A DNA stretch of 64,000 nt from Mesorhizobium_G sp050247155 (GCA_050247155.1 JBFWUS010000026.1:1-64000); one strand, 5' to 3'. Shown: positions 19,752 to 29,841, numbered from the stretch's first letter. The notes: a model not told the origin generated them from the letters alone. Program-made: numbers and translations.

Positions 19752-20702
19752 TCAGTTGTTGACGATTTTCGCCTTGGCGCGCAGTTCGGCCGTATACTTC
19801 TTCGACATCTCGTCAGCGTTGCCGTCGCTTTCGCCTTCCTTCTGGAACAGCATTTGCGCGACCCGATCATCCGACACCTCCCGCGCGCGGCAGATGCCGA
19901 TGAATTCGATACCTTTTTCGGTTTCGCGGACCGGTGTCGCACCGCCAGTCTTGGTCGCCTTGATGCTCTCAGCCCATTCTGGCGGGAGGGCCGGTTCAAG
20001 GATTCGGGGCAGATCCTTGACGGTGACATCGATCAGGCCTTTGGCGAATTCGCGCGTCGCGTTGCAGCCATTGAAACGAGCGCGCATTGCTTCGGCGTCG
20101 CGCTTGCGCTTGCCGAGGGTTGACGAACGTTCTTTCGGGGGCACGACGAAAATCACCTGCTGTAGCATATATTCGGTCGCACTCGGCTTGCCGCCGCCCT
20201 TTTCCATCATCTTGCGGACCATTTCCTGCTCGGTCATGCGGCCGCCGGCTCCACCGCCGCGACCGCGCGCGCCGAGAGCCTGACCCCAACCCATCTGCGA
20301 CCGGATATATTGTTTGAAGTGAGACGGCGTGACGCCCGATTGGGTTAGAATGCCGTCCAATTGCTTAGTCGACATCTTGTTGCCTTCGGCAAAGCGCTTG
20401 TAAGACGCTGCGACCTGATTGTCGGTCACCTTGATGTTGAGCCGCTTTATCTCCGCCGCGCGCAGCGTTTGGTCGATCATTTCGTCGGCCGCTATCGCTG
20501 CAAGATTGCCCTTGCGGCGTTGCAACTTGAGAAACGCGGTGCGTCGCTGAACGTCGTAGGTCGTCACCGGCACGCCATTGACAATGTATTTGATTTCGCT
20601 GGCGTGACTTGGCGTGGGGACGACGGCAACCGCCGATATGGCGGTCAGGGAAACCGCCAGCGCAATCGCCCAGCCGACATAGCGTTTAACTACCCAATTC
20701 AT
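19752..20702 (-). CDS. surA: SurA N-terminal-domain periplasmic chaperone
   Basis: SurA-type proteins escort outer-membrane proteins such as LptD through the periplasm. The 316-residue product has a signal peptide (about 1-35, ending SHASE) and a SurA N-terminal domain with IKYIVNGVPVTTYDV. A degenerate parvulin-like C-terminal part includes EYMLQQVIFVV. A Gly/Arg-rich insert (GARGRGGGAGGR, about 145-156) is unusual. It lies between lptD and rsmA, the usual place of surA. Peptidyl-prolyl isomerase activity is doubtful from the sequence. Confidence 0.88.
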   Translation of the reverse strand: MNWVVKRYVGWAIALAVSLTAISAVAVVPTPSHASEIKYIVNGVPVTTYDVQRRTAFLKLQRRKGNLAAIAADEMIDQTLRAAEIKRLNIKVTDNQVAASYKRFAEGNKMSTKQLDGILTQSGVTPSHFKQYIRSQMGWGQALGARGRGGGAGGRMTEQEMVRKMMEKGGGKPSATEYMLQQVIFVVPPKERSSTLGKRKRDAEAMRARFNGCNATREFAKGLIDVTVKDLPRILEPALPPEWAESIKATKTGGATPVRETEKGIEFIGICRAREVSDDRVAQMLFQKEGESDGNADEMSKKYTAELRAKAKIVNN

Positions 20703-20782
20703 TCCTTGGGTTCCCTATACTTCCTGTTGGCAGGGCCCCGCCATGCCGTTCCTATGCGGCGAAACGATGTCAACGCGGCGCG

Positions 20783-23239
20783 CTACTGCGTGCCAAAGGC
20801 ACCGGTGCTAGTTCCAAAATCACCGAGAGTGCGGAATGAAAGCTGGAAGCCCACGCTCTGCGTTTTGTCGATCTCGCGTGTGCTGCCGATAAACTTGCGG
20901 CTTTCCGCATAGGTCAGGGCAATCGAGAAACATTCGTCGTCATAACCAAAGCCGAATGCATTCTGCGTCAACAGGTCCTGCTGAATGTCGTAAGTCCCGG
21001 ACCCGAACACGCGCCAGTTTTCGCGGAAGCGTTTGGAGGCGCCCAGAGACACTTCTTCACGGTCGCGATCAAACCCGTAGAGAGGTTGGGCCTGTATAAA
21101 CGCATACTTCGCCTGGACTGAGAAAGGACGCGTCGCGTAGCCGACTCTGCTCTCCAGACGCCGCATCTCGAACGTTTCTTCGTCGAAGCGACCGCCCACG
21201 GAGCCGTTGAAACCACGCGGTGTGGCAAGTCCGACCAGGCCCACATAGTCGGAGCGATCGCTTTCGAGGCCCGAATAGGCGCCGACATTGACCAGATCAG
21301 GCGTTGCGTAGGAATTCAGACCCGCAAGGTGGTAAGACTGACCGAACAGCGCGTGTCCGGTCCAGCCGTTGGAGAAAGTGCCGGTGTAGCGAAGACCGAG
21401 GTTGGCGCGCGTTCCGCCTTCGATGCGATCATAGCCCGAGAACTTGTCGCGGTCGAACAGAGACGTGGCGTCGAACGCCATGCTCTGCGCATCCTCGTTG
21501 GGAATGCCAAGCGTTTCCGCATAACGCTCATCAGGACGCGCAAAGATTTGGCCCACCGGTTCAAGAACGTGGGTGGCGCTGGAGCTTGAGAACAGGATTG
21601 GCCAGCGCACTTCCAGGCCAGCCGTCGCCATATAGCGGAAATATTCGCTGCGAATGTCGCTCGCCACATCGATGCGGGGATTGGCCGCCATTGCATTGAT
21701 CGAATCGATGGAAAGTTGGCTCTGATCGACAAAGGTTCCATCGCCCTGAACGTGCAGCAAAGGCGTGATGACCAAGCCCGCATCGGTGACGAACGTGCGC
21801 TTCCACTCGGCTTCTGCGGTTGCGCGCCCGTTCGTTCCTTCCACACCGCGCACGGCGTAGATCCGGTCATCGGTGAAATCGAAAGGATCTAGGCCGCTGT
21901 CGAACGACCGGTCGATCTCGTCGCGTCGCAGAATGCGTGCGTTGATATCGATGTTCAGCTCGCCGCCGAGAACCGACTCGTCTGGCGTAATGCTGTAGTC
22001 GAAGCTTGGCAGCACCCAGGGCTGCTTGTCGTTTCGCGCGATCTGGTCGCCGTTGCGGTTCAGGAATTCGTCCCGCAACTCTTCCTGAACCTCAAAGCGC
22101 ATGAAACGCATGTCGAAGTAGTTTCGTTCGTTGAGCCCGGTCAGGTAGACCTCCGAGCGATGCACGAATTGCTCGAAGCCACCAATCTGGTAGGTGCGCG
22201 AAAAATTCTTGTCGGTCTGGTAGAGTACGTCCCAACCGAAGGTCCAGCGCGGATTGATACGGAATTCGCCCTTGGATCCGACCATGGCGCGAACCTTGTT
22301 CAAGTCCCCATCAGGGCCGCGATCGACAGTGTTTAGGCCGAATTGTTCCGGGTCACTCTGGCTGATGCCCGCAACTTTCAGCGTATATGCGCCATTGTTG
22401 AACTGTTGGCGCCATTCCGCTTCGCCGAGAAAACCCTGCTTTGTGTAGCCACGTGCCGTGACGGTCAGGTCAAATGTGGGTGACAGGGCAAAATAATAGG
22501 GAATACCGACACCGACGCCGAGATCGCTCTTGGAGAAGATGCTTGGGAACAGAAAGCCGCTCTTGCGCTTGACGGTCGGGTCCGCCATTTCGAAAAACGG
22601 AATCGACGCGATCGGCATGCCGAAAAGTTCGAAGCTGGCGCGCTCGAATCGCACCACCTTCTCCTGGCCGTTCCAGATGATCTTGCGTGACTTGATGCGC
22701 CAGATCGGCGCCCTGTCCGGTTTTTCCTCGCAGGGGGCGCAAGCCGTGTAGACACCATTGTTGAAGGTGGTGATGTTGCCGTCCTTGCGGTCGGCGCTTT
22801 CGGCGCCGAAATAGGTCTTATCGACAGTTTCGATCTGCAGGCTGTTGACGAAACCGTCGCGGAAGTCGTCCGTCACATCGATTTCGTCGGCGTAGATCTT
22901 GTTGCCGTCCTTCTCGATGATCTGAACCTTGCCCGTCGCGGTCAGTCGCTGAGTTCTACGATTGTAGCTGACATTGTCTGCAACCAGCCGGTTACCAGCA
23001 TATTCGATCTGGACACCGCCAATCGCCGTTACCGTGTTGCTGTCCTGGTCGTAAACCAGGCTGTCCGCTTCCAGCAGCATCTGCGAATCGGACGGGATGC
23101 CGGCTGCGTATTCATCGACGTCCTGCGCAACTGCGGACGTTCCGATCGGGACGATGGCGAAGAGGCATGCCAGTGCCGTGGCGCCGTAGAGGCGCACGAG
23201 ACGGGCTTGAACGCGGCCCTCAGCCGTATCCGCCCTCAC
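20783..23239 (-). CDS. lptD: LPS-assembly protein LptD
   Basis: Outer-membrane beta-barrel that, with LptE, inserts lipopolysaccharide into the outer leaflet. The 818-residue protein has a signal peptide, an OstA-like beta-jellyroll (about residues 50-180, with LLEADSLVYDQDSNTVTAIG) and a long C-terminal barrel domain ending in an aromatic-rich strand. The start is GTG at 23239, chosen because it overlaps the lptG stop by one base (TAGTG) and precedes the signal sequence. It is coupled to lptG and followed by surA. Confidence 0.94.
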   Translation of the reverse strand: MRADTAEGRVQARLVRLYGATALACLFAIVPIGTSAVAQDVDEYAAGIPSDSQMLLEADSLVYDQDSNTVTAIGGVQIEYAGNRLVADNVSYNRRTQRLTATGKVQIIEKDGNKIYADEIDVTDDFRDGFVNSLQIETVDKTYFGAESADRKDGNITTFNNGVYTACAPCEEKPDRAPIWRIKSRKIIWNGQEKVVRFERASFELFGMPIASIPFFEMADPTVKRKSGFLFPSIFSKSDLGVGVGIPYYFALSPTFDLTVTARGYTKQGFLGEAEWRQQFNNGAYTLKVAGISQSDPEQFGLNTVDRGPDGDLNKVRAMVGSKGEFRINPRWTFGWDVLYQTDKNFSRTYQIGGFEQFVHRSEVYLTGLNERNYFDMRFMRFEVQEELRDEFLNRNGDQIARNDKQPWVLPSFDYSITPDESVLGGELNIDINARILRRDEIDRSFDSGLDPFDFTDDRIYAVRGVEGTNGRATAEAEWKRTFVTDAGLVITPLLHVQGDGTFVDQSQLSIDSINAMAANPRIDVASDIRSEYFRYMATAGLEVRWPILFSSSSATHVLEPVGQIFARPDERYAETLGIPNEDAQSMAFDATSLFDRDKFSGYDRIEGGTRANLGLRYTGTFSNGWTGHALFGQSYHLAGLNSYATPDLVNVGAYSGLESDRSDYVGLVGLATPRGFNGSVGGRFDEETFEMRRLESRVGYATRPFSVQAKYAFIQAQPLYGFDRDREEVSLGASKRFRENWRVFGSGTYDIQQDLLTQNAFGFGYDDECFSIALTYAESRKFIGSTREIDKTQSVGFQLSFRTLGDFGTSTGAFGTQ

Positions 23240-24324
23240 TAGCCGTCTTCCTTATACAAAAGAAACGTCACCCCGAAGAACATCGCAACAACCACCGGAA
23301 ACCATGCCGCGATCACAGGCGGCATGATTCCCGCATTGCCGAACGCTCTGACCAATACTGAAACCACATAAAGCAGAAAGCCCGCGACGATGCCACCCAG
23401 AATCATTGTTGCAGACTGCCCCATGCGTGCAAATCGCATCGACACTGTTGCAGCAATGAGTGTCATCGCGACCATGAGAAGGGGCAGGGCGATCAGTGAG
23501 TGAAACTGCATCGCAAAAGCGCTCGCCCGAAGGCCAAAAGAGTGTGCCGCCGCGATCTTGCCCGGCAGGTCGAACAGCGGAATCGTTTCCGGACGCGCCA
23601 GCCGTTCCTGAACGAATTCCGGCCGCAGGTTGGTGCTAACGCGCGCCTCCGGCACGGACTCCAGCCGCTCGCCGCCCTTGTAGCGGTCGACGCTTTGCAA
23701 CAACCAGTAGCCGTCTTTGAGATAGGCGCGCTTGGCGTCCTTGCGCTCGACCAGATCGCCATTCTGGTCCAGCTCGAAAAAGACGGCGTCGGCCAACTCG
23801 AGGCCCTGGTTGAGCACGGCGCGCGCGCCGATAATCGTATCGCCCTCGCTGGATTTCTGCCGGATCCACGGGGCGTCGAATGCCGATACCTGATTCGATT
23901 TTCCCGAGCGCAGGTTCGTTTCCATGACTTCTGCTTGCGAGAAGCCATAGGCCGCCAGTGGGTTCAGCAAGGTGATGCAGAGGATGCCGAAAACAAGTGC
24001 TCCGGCGCAAACGGGCAGCAGGAATTGCCAGGCCGAAATGCCCGCCGAGCGCGCGATCACCAGTTCATATTTGCGGTTAAGGGAAACCAGGGTCGCCATC
24101 GCCGCGAAAAGCGCCACAAACGGCGTCGTCTGCAGGATGATCATCGGCGTGCGCAAGGCCGAGATACCGAGGGCGATCGGCAGCGTGAAGCCGGCAACAC
24201 CCGCAACGCGCCCGGCAAACTCCGTGAAAGTCACAAGCAGGATCAGCGCCGACATGCCGAGGAAAAACCATGCGGTGATCGCGGCGTAACGAATGAAGAA
24301 GTAGCGGCTGAGCGTCCAGCCCAT
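23239..24324 (-). CDS. lptG: LPS export permease LptG
   Basis: One half of the LptFG membrane permease that, with the LptB ATPase, extracts LPS from the inner membrane. The 361-residue protein starts MGWTLSRYFFIRYAAITAWF and has three N-terminal helices, a periplasmic beta-jellyroll (roughly 130-260) and three C-terminal helices. The frame is open far upstream, but the ATG at 24324 overlaps the lptF stop by one base and gives the proper N-terminus. Coupled to lptF and lptD. Confidence 0.95.
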   Translation of the reverse strand: MGWTLSRYFFIRYAAITAWFFLGMSALILLVTFTEFAGRVAGVAGFTLPIALGISALRTPMIILQTTPFVALFAAMATLVSLNRKYELVIARSAGISAWQFLLPVCAGALVFGILCITLLNPLAAYGFSQAEVMETNLRSGKSNQVSAFDAPWIRQKSSEGDTIIGARAVLNQGLELADAVFFELDQNGDLVERKDAKRAYLKDGYWLLQSVDRYKGGERLESVPEARVSTNLRPEFVQERLARPETIPLFDLPGKIAAAHSFGLRASAFAMQFHSLIALPLLMVAMTLIAATVSMRFARMGQSATMILGGIVAGFLLYVVSVLVRAFGNAGIMPPVIAAWFPVVVAMFFGVTFLLYKEDG

Positions 24325-25526
24325 CACGGACGCCCCCCCGCTGCTGTCGCTGGCCGGAAAATCCGCGCCCAACCGTAGCCAATACGGTCTGCCAGCCGCC
24401 GAAGCAGCGCGGCCAGACGCTCGACCCAGGTTAGCGGAAGTTCGAGCGTGCGGTTCGTCGCGATGAACCAGATGGCAATAGCGGTGGGGATCGCAGGAAC
24501 CGCATAGACCAGCCAGACGAACCACTGCACGGTTTGCAGCCGGTCGACGGTGAAAAAACCCAACCAGCGCCAGAAAAGCGCGATCGATACCGCCGTTATC
24601 AGCGGATGGATTCGCTGCTCCCGGTAAGATTTCGCGTCGCCGACGACCGCGATCGCTATGAGTGCGAAAACGATCGGGAAAAGCCATTCGGTAAAACGCC
24701 GGTGCAACTCCGCCCGGAAATACTGCGGCGTCTTCTTGAAAATCGGGTCGTTCGCGTCCGGATTGAGCAGATATCCGATCGTACGGTCTTTCGGATACAT
24801 AACGATCTTGCCAGTGGCGTTGGAAAATTGCGCCAGGTCGAAGGCATAGGACGTGAATCGAATCACCGAAACGTCGCCATCCGGCGTCTTTCTGTTGATG
24901 ACGCCATCGAACATCATCAGCATGCTCTTGCCGTTTTGCTCCAGCACCGAGCCGCTCTTGGCATAGTAGGCGAGATCGACGTTCTTTTCCCGGGAGTCCG
25001 CCACGAATATCTGGCCAAGATTGCCGTCCGGCAATCGCTCGCCGATCTGCACATACAGCCCGTTCTCGATCTTGCGGAACGTCCCTTCCTGCACCACCAG
25101 GGACAAAAGGTCCGCGCGAGCCGCGGCTATCTTTTGTCGGCTGCGCTCCCGGGCATAGGGGTCCACGCCGTTGTCGACCGCGAAACTGACGATACTGGCC
25201 AGTAGCGCCAGTAGGATAATCGGCTTGATGATTGTCCAGCGGGAGGTTCCCGCAGCGCTCATCACCACCAGTTCCGAATCGGTGTTCATGGTGGAGAGCG
25301 TTTGCGCCACGCCGATGATCAGCGCGAAAGGAATGACCATCGGAATGATCGATGGCAGCATCAACGTCGCGATTTCGAAGAAGGTGAGCGCTGTCTGGCC
25401 GCTGTCCGTGACGAGATCGATGCGGGCCAGAACCTGTGTGGTCCAGACGATCGCCAGCGTCCAGAACAGGGCGGCCGCGAAAACCACGAACACCCGCCGC
25501 AGAATATAGCGTTCGATGACCTTCAT
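24324..25526 (-). CDS. lptF: LPS export permease LptF
   Basis: Partner of LptG in the LPS exporter. The 400-residue protein begins MKVIERYILRRVFVVFAAAL and has the LptF/LptG fold: three helices, a periplasmic jellyroll (about 130-280, with TFRKIENGLYVQIGER) and three helices, including the conserved LHRRFTEWLFPIVFALIAIA. It is the first gene of this operon, which diverges from pepA across a 327-base gap. Confidence 0.95.
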   Translation of the reverse strand: MKVIERYILRRVFVVFAAALFWTLAIVWTTQVLARIDLVTDSGQTALTFFEIATLMLPSIIPMVIPFALIIGVAQTLSTMNTDSELVVMSAAGTSRWTIIKPIILLALLASIVSFAVDNGVDPYARERSRQKIAAARADLLSLVVQEGTFRKIENGLYVQIGERLPDGNLGQIFVADSREKNVDLAYYAKSGSVLEQNGKSMLMMFDGVINRKTPDGDVSVIRFTSYAFDLAQFSNATGKIVMYPKDRTIGYLLNPDANDPIFKKTPQYFRAELHRRFTEWLFPIVFALIAIAVVGDAKSYREQRIHPLITAVSIALFWRWLGFFTVDRLQTVQWFVWLVYAVPAIPTAIAIWFIATNRTLELPLTWVERLAALLRRLADRIGYGWARIFRPATAAGGRP

Positions 25527-25853
25527 GCCGAAAGAGGGAGTCCGTGGTTGCGATCGTTGCGGCCGATCCGTGGCCAGGTGGGCACAAACTATCCGCCCGC
25601 GCGTTGGAGCACAACCCGCCCGCCGGTCGTCCGAAGATGTGCAGGCCGTTCTGCATGGGCGGACTCTGGGCAGCGGTCGCTAAAATTTTACGAAAATCCA
25701 TGGTTACCAGAGAATGAAGCGGGCGCTGCCGCCGTTAATGCGCTTCGGCGGCAAAACATCACACTGTCGTGAGAAAAGCCGGCAGGAGGCGCTTGCAAAT
25801 GCCGCGAAAACTCCCAAAGGTCGCGCGACTTTGCTCTAACGGACCAAGACCCA
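25527..25853. other. Divergent promoter gap between lptF and pepA
   Basis: No credible gene on either strand. It must contain the promoters of the divergent lptF operon and pepA. I could not single out convincing -35/-10 boxes or a repeat. Confidence 0.6.
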
Positions 25854-27344
25854 ATGGCTTCACGACCTTCGATTGCATTCGCGAAACTGGCGGCTCCGGC
25901 CAAGGGCGTCGCGCTTGTCCTGGCGGCGGATGGCGGCAAGCTCGGCGAGAGCGCGCAGAAGTGTGACCCGTCGGGATCGCTGCCGCGGGCTTTTGCGGCA
26001 GCCGATTTCAAGGGCAAGTTTGGCTCGACTGTTGAGCTTCTGGCGCCGGCCGGCACCAAGCTGGACCGGATCAACGTGATCGGCGCCGGCGTGGCGGGCG
26101 ACCTTGATGTTCACGCCTTCCTGCGCCTTGGCGGCATCGCAGGAGCACAACTACGCAAGGCGACCGACGTGACCGTGGTTCTGGATTTGCCGGGCCGGGA
26201 CATTTCGCCGGAAGAAGCGGCCGAATTCGCGGCCGGCATCCTGCTTCGCGCCTACTCCTTCGATAAATACAAGACGACCAAGACGGACGACGACACCAAG
26301 TCTGATACGCCGACTAAGGTCACCATCGCCTGCGCCAACCAAGCTGCCGCCAAGAAAGCTTTCGCGGGAGCCGAGGGAATCGCGGCTGGCGTGATTTTGG
26401 CGCGAGACCTCGTCAACGAGCCGGCCAATACGCTGGGGCCGCTTGAATTCGTCGCCGAGGCAAAGGCGCTGCAAAAGCTTGGCGTCAAGGTCGAGGTGTT
26501 GACCGAAAAGGAGATGGGCAAGCTCGGTATGGGTGCGCTTCTTGGTGTCGCACAGGGGTCGACCCGCCCGCCGCGCATTGTGATCATGCAGTGGAACGGC
26601 GGCAAGCCGAAAGACAAGCCGGTCGCCTTTATCGGCAAGGGCGTGGTGTTTGATACCGGCGGTAATTCTATGAAAACTGCCTCCGGCATGGAGGATATGA
26701 AGGGCGATATGGGCGGTGCTGCCGCCGTGACCGGCCTGATGCACGCTCTTGCTGCCCGCAAGGCGAAGGCGAATGTCATCGGCGTGATCGGCGTTGTGGA
26801 GAACATGGTCGACGGCAACGCGCAGCGTCCGGGCGACATCGTGAAGACGATGTCGGGCCAAACGGTCGAGGTGATGAATACCGACGCGGAGGGTCGCCTC
26901 GTGCTGGCGGATGCGCTTTGGTACACCAGAGAGCGTTTCCAGCCGAAATTCATGGTCGATCTGGCGACCTTGACCGGCGCCATCATCGTCGCGCTCGGCC
27001 AAAACTACGCCGGCCTGTTCTCAAACAATGACGATTTGTCGGAAAAGCTGCTGGCCGCCGGCAAGGCAACGCAGGAACGGCTCTGGCGCATGCCGATGGG
27101 CGACGAATACGAGAAGCTGATCGAATCGAAAAACGCCGACATGAAGAACACAGGCGGCCGTTACGGTGGATCGATCTCGGCAGCGCAGTTCCTTCAGCGA
27201 TTTGTGAAGGACACGCCATGGGCACATCTCGATATCGCCGGCACGGCGATGGCCGCGCCGGCCAGCGAATACAACCAGTCCTGGGGCAGCGGCTTCGGCG
27301 TGCGGCTATTGGATCGCCTGGTGCTGGACCACTACGAAGGCTGA
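25854..27344 (+). CDS. pepA: Leucyl aminopeptidase
   Basis: M17 family cytosolic aminopeptidase with two metal ions, releasing N-terminal residues from peptides. The 496-residue protein has the family signature NTDAEGRLVLADAL starting near residue 342. The metal-binding GKGVVFDTGGNSMK and the MKGDMGGAAAVTG segment lie upstream of it. It faces the lptFGD operon and is followed 3 bases later by holC, as in other rhizobia. Confidence 0.96.
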   Translation: MASRPSIAFAKLAAPAKGVALVLAADGGKLGESAQKCDPSGSLPRAFAAADFKGKFGSTVELLAPAGTKLDRINVIGAGVAGDLDVHAFLRLGGIAGAQLRKATDVTVVLDLPGRDISPEEAAEFAAGILLRAYSFDKYKTTKTDDDTKSDTPTKVTIACANQAAAKKAFAGAEGIAAGVILARDLVNEPANTLGPLEFVAEAKALQKLGVKVEVLTEKEMGKLGMGALLGVAQGSTRPPRIVIMQWNGGKPKDKPVAFIGKGVVFDTGGNSMKTASGMEDMKGDMGGAAAVTGLMHALAARKAKANVIGVIGVVENMVDGNAQRPGDIVKTMSGQTVEVMNTDAEGRLVLADALWYTRERFQPKFMVDLATLTGAIIVALGQNYAGLFSNNDDLSEKLLAAGKATQERLWRMPMGDEYEKLIESKNADMKNTGGRYGGSISAAQFLQRFVKDTPWAHLDIAGTAMAAPASEYNQSWGSGFGVRLLDRLVLDHYEG

Positions 27345-27347
27345 CCT

Positions 27348-27797
27348 GTGGCGGAGGTACTGTTCTATCATTTGACCGAATCGCGGCTTGAGGATGCGCT
27401 GCCAGGACTGGTCGAGCGCAGTCTTCAGCGTGGCTGGCGGGCGGTGGTGCAGACCGGCAGCGAGGAGCGGCGTGATGCGCTAGACGCGCATTTCTGGACC
27501 TACAGCGATGAGTCCTTTCTCGCGCACGGTGTGGATCATGACGCCAATGCCGAACATCAGCCGGTGATGCTGACGACCGGTTCCGGCAATGCGAACAGCG
27601 CATCGATCCGCTTTTTCGTCGACGGTGCCGAGCCCGCATCACTGGACGGCTACGAACGGTTGGTCTTCCTGTTCGATGGGCTTGACGAGGCGCAGCTCGC
27701 CAGCGCCCGCCAATATTGGAAGGTCGCGAAGGCCGAGGGACACACCGCCACATATTGGCAGCAGACGCCGGATCGGCGCTGGGAACAAAAGGCATAG
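27348..27797 (+). CDS. holC: DNA polymerase III chi subunit
   Basis: HolC links the clamp loader to single-strand-binding protein. The 149-residue protein has the family motifs FYHLTESRLEDALPGLVERS near the start, DEESFLAHG-like DESFLAHG, QPVMLTTGSGNAN and YERLVFLFDGLDEAQL. The start is GTG at 27348, 3 bases after the pepA stop, and the pepA-holC pairing supports it. Confidence 0.94.
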   Translation: MAEVLFYHLTESRLEDALPGLVERSLQRGWRAVVQTGSEERRDALDAHFWTYSDESFLAHGVDHDANAEHQPVMLTTGSGNANSASIRFFVDGAEPASLDGYERLVFLFDGLDEAQLASARQYWKVAKAEGHTATYWQQTPDRRWEQKA

Positions 27798-27828
27798 GCG
27801 CTTTCTGGCGCATGTTGGATTTCGATAG

Positions 27829-28443
27829 ATGCGTTTCCTCTTTCTCCTGATCCTGTTGGCCGGCGTCGGACTAGGCGTCGGCTACCCGTGGTACGTCAAC
27901 AATTTCTCGGGAGAGGAACTTGGAACCTATCACGCCTTCGAGCGCGGCGCGGGCTTTAAGCCGGTTGAGGTTGAACTGAAGGCGTCCGATGCGCCGGTGC
28001 GCGTGCTGGTTGACCTGACGTCGGTGGGATCGCCACGCTTTTCGGCAGATAGAACGGTCTTGACCCTGACGGCGGCCGCCGGGGGCAGGACGGTGTTGGC
28101 CGATACATTGACCTTCTGGCAGTCGACGGCCCGTGATGCCGCTCCGCAGATGCAGGATCGCATTTTCCGCGCCGATTCCGGGCCAATCACAGACATTGCC
28201 GATGGTGCCTACACCTTCACGCTCGGTCAGGGCGATGCAGATGGCATCGACATTCGCGCCGTCGACCTTGTCCTGCGCGGTGGTGCGTTGGTTCTCGATC
28301 CGCGTGCCATGCCGATCGGATTTTCGCTAATTGCAGTCGGCCTGATTGGGCTTGTCCTGGCGATGCGGCGGCGGCGCACGCCGCAAGCCAATCCAAACTC
28401 ACAGCCGCCGCCACCACGCTGGGGCAGGGGCGGCAGCCAGTGA
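27829..28443 (+). CDS. Hypothetical protein with two membrane segments
   Basis: I do not recognise this family. The 204-residue product has an N-terminal hydrophobic helix (about 2-20), an extracytoplasmic region rich in beta-prone sequence (about 25-160) and a second transmembrane helix (about 163-180). A short basic, proline-rich cytoplasmic tail follows. It lies 31 bases after holC and ends just before rlmJ on the same strand. Both the codon use and the position look like a genuine gene. Confidence 0.75.
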   Translation: MRFLFLLILLAGVGLGVGYPWYVNNFSGEELGTYHAFERGAGFKPVEVELKASDAPVRVLVDLTSVGSPRFSADRTVLTLTAAAGGRTVLADTLTFWQSTARDAAPQMQDRIFRADSGPITDIADGAYTFTLGQGDADGIDIRAVDLVLRGGALVLDPRAMPIGFSLIAVGLIGLVLAMRRRRTPQANPNSQPPPPRWGRGGSQ

Positions 28444-28453
28444 TTCGATTTCC

Positions 28454-29311
28454 GTGAACTACCGCCACGCTTTCCACGCCGGCAATTTCGCCGATGTGCT
28501 GAAGCATGTCGTGCTGTCTCGGCTGGTCGAATATCTCAAGCGCAAGGACAAGGCATTTCGGGTTATCGATACGCATGCGGGGTCGGGGCTCTACGATCTT
28601 GGCGCTGATGAAGCGTCGCGCACCGACGAGTGGCGAGATGGCATCGGCCGGCTGATCGAGGCTCAGTTGCCGGTCTCGGTAGCGCCGTTGCTCCAGCCCT
28701 ATTTCGACGCCGTGCGGGCGCAAAACAGCGGGTCCGAGTTGCGCCACTATCCGGGCTCGCCGCTGGTTGCGCGGCATCTGTTCCGCCCGCAGGATCGATT
28801 GTCCGCGGTTGAATTGCATCCAGAAGAAGCAGAGCGCCTGAAGGCGCTTTTCGCCGGCGATTTTCAGGTTCGGGTTATCGAACTAGACGGCTGGCTGACG
28901 CTGGGCGCGCATCTGCCACCGAAGGAAAAGCGTGGCATCGTGCTGGTAGACCCGCCATTCGAAAAGGAAGGGGAGTTTGGCCGGCTGGTCGATGGGCTGG
29001 CGAAAGCCCATCGACGCTGGCCGACTGGCGTGTATGCGCTCTGGTATCCGATCAAGGATTTGGCGGCGGTGAAGCGTTTCCGCGAGGCGCTGGCGGCGGC
29101 AGAGATTCCGAAGATACTCGATATTTGGCAGACGGTGCGGGGCGCGGGCTCGGAAGGACTGATTGGGTCCGGCATCATCGTCGTCAATCCGAATTTCGAA
29201 CTGGAAGGCGAGATGAAGCTGATCCTTCCCGCGCTCGCGAACGTCCTTAACCGGGACAAAAGAGCCACATTCGGGCTGGATTGGTTGGCGCAGGAACAGC
29301 GTTCGGCTTGA
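28454..29311 (+). CDS. rlmJ: 23S rRNA (adenine(2030)-N(6))-methyltransferase RlmJ
   Basis: Methylates A2030 of 23S rRNA at N6. The 285-residue enzyme starts at a GTG followed by NYRHAFHAGNFADVLKHVVL, the invariant family N-terminus. It has the substrate-side IDTHAGSGLYDL and the catalytic DPPFE motif. The frame is open upstream to 28346, overlapping the preceding gene, but the GTG fits the family. It is transcribed in the same direction as its neighbours. Confidence 0.95.
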   Translation: MNYRHAFHAGNFADVLKHVVLSRLVEYLKRKDKAFRVIDTHAGSGLYDLGADEASRTDEWRDGIGRLIEAQLPVSVAPLLQPYFDAVRAQNSGSELRHYPGSPLVARHLFRPQDRLSAVELHPEEAERLKALFAGDFQVRVIELDGWLTLGAHLPPKEKRGIVLVDPPFEKEGEFGRLVDGLAKAHRRWPTGVYALWYPIKDLAAVKRFREALAAAEIPKILDIWQTVRGAGSEGLIGSGIIVVNPNFELEGEMKLILPALANVLNRDKRATFGLDWLAQEQRSA

Positions 29312-29364
29312 CCACAAGGCGGTGCTTCAGCAAAGTGAAACGAAGATTTGGTCGGGGTTCAGCG

Positions 29365-29841
29365 ATGTCTGACTTGAAGAAATTTGTTCTGGGCGTGGTG
29401 GCGGCTACGACCTTGGCTTGCGCAGCGCCGGCTTCCGCTGCCGACCAGATCTATGAAGGCGAGTATGTTGATGGCGCGGTTATTTGCGCAGCGCCTTCTA
29501 TCTTAAAGCGTATCAAGAAGAACTTCCGCTATCAGGTTACGCATGTTCCAAATTTGCCCGACGTCGAGATTGCTGATTTCCGCCGCATCCATGAACATCG
29601 CTACATACCTTCCGAAGGTTTGGACAGGCCCATTGCGCGTCGCTACTGCGGGGCGACCGTTGAACTTTCAGACGGGGATAGTCGCGACATCTGGTATCTG
29701 ATCGAGGAGCGTATGGGTTTCGCTACATTCCTTGATGGCATCGGCAAGGCGAATGAGGTTCGCGGCTCGAATGTCGAATTTTGTGTCGCAGGCTTCGACC
29801 GCTGGAACGTCTATAACGGCGCTTGCCGGGTTTTGCGCTGA
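29365..29841 (+). CDS. Hypothetical secreted protein
   Basis: Unrecognised 158-residue product with a clear signal peptide (about 1-25, MSDLKKFVLGVVAAT then ...ASAAD). The mature part has four to five cysteines, suggesting disulfides in the periplasm. The ATG at 29365 was chosen over an upstream in-frame start at 29281 because it places the signal peptide at the N-terminus and does not overlap rlmJ. It lies 6 bases before the RNase T2 gene, so co-expression is likely. Confidence 0.75.
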   Translation: MSDLKKFVLGVVAATTLACAAPASAADQIYEGEYVDGAVICAAPSILKRIKKNFRYQVTHVPNLPDVEIADFRRIHEHRYIPSEGLDRPIARRYCGATVELSDGDSRDIWYLIEERMGFATFLDGIGKANEVRGSNVEFCVAGFDRWNVYNGACRVLR

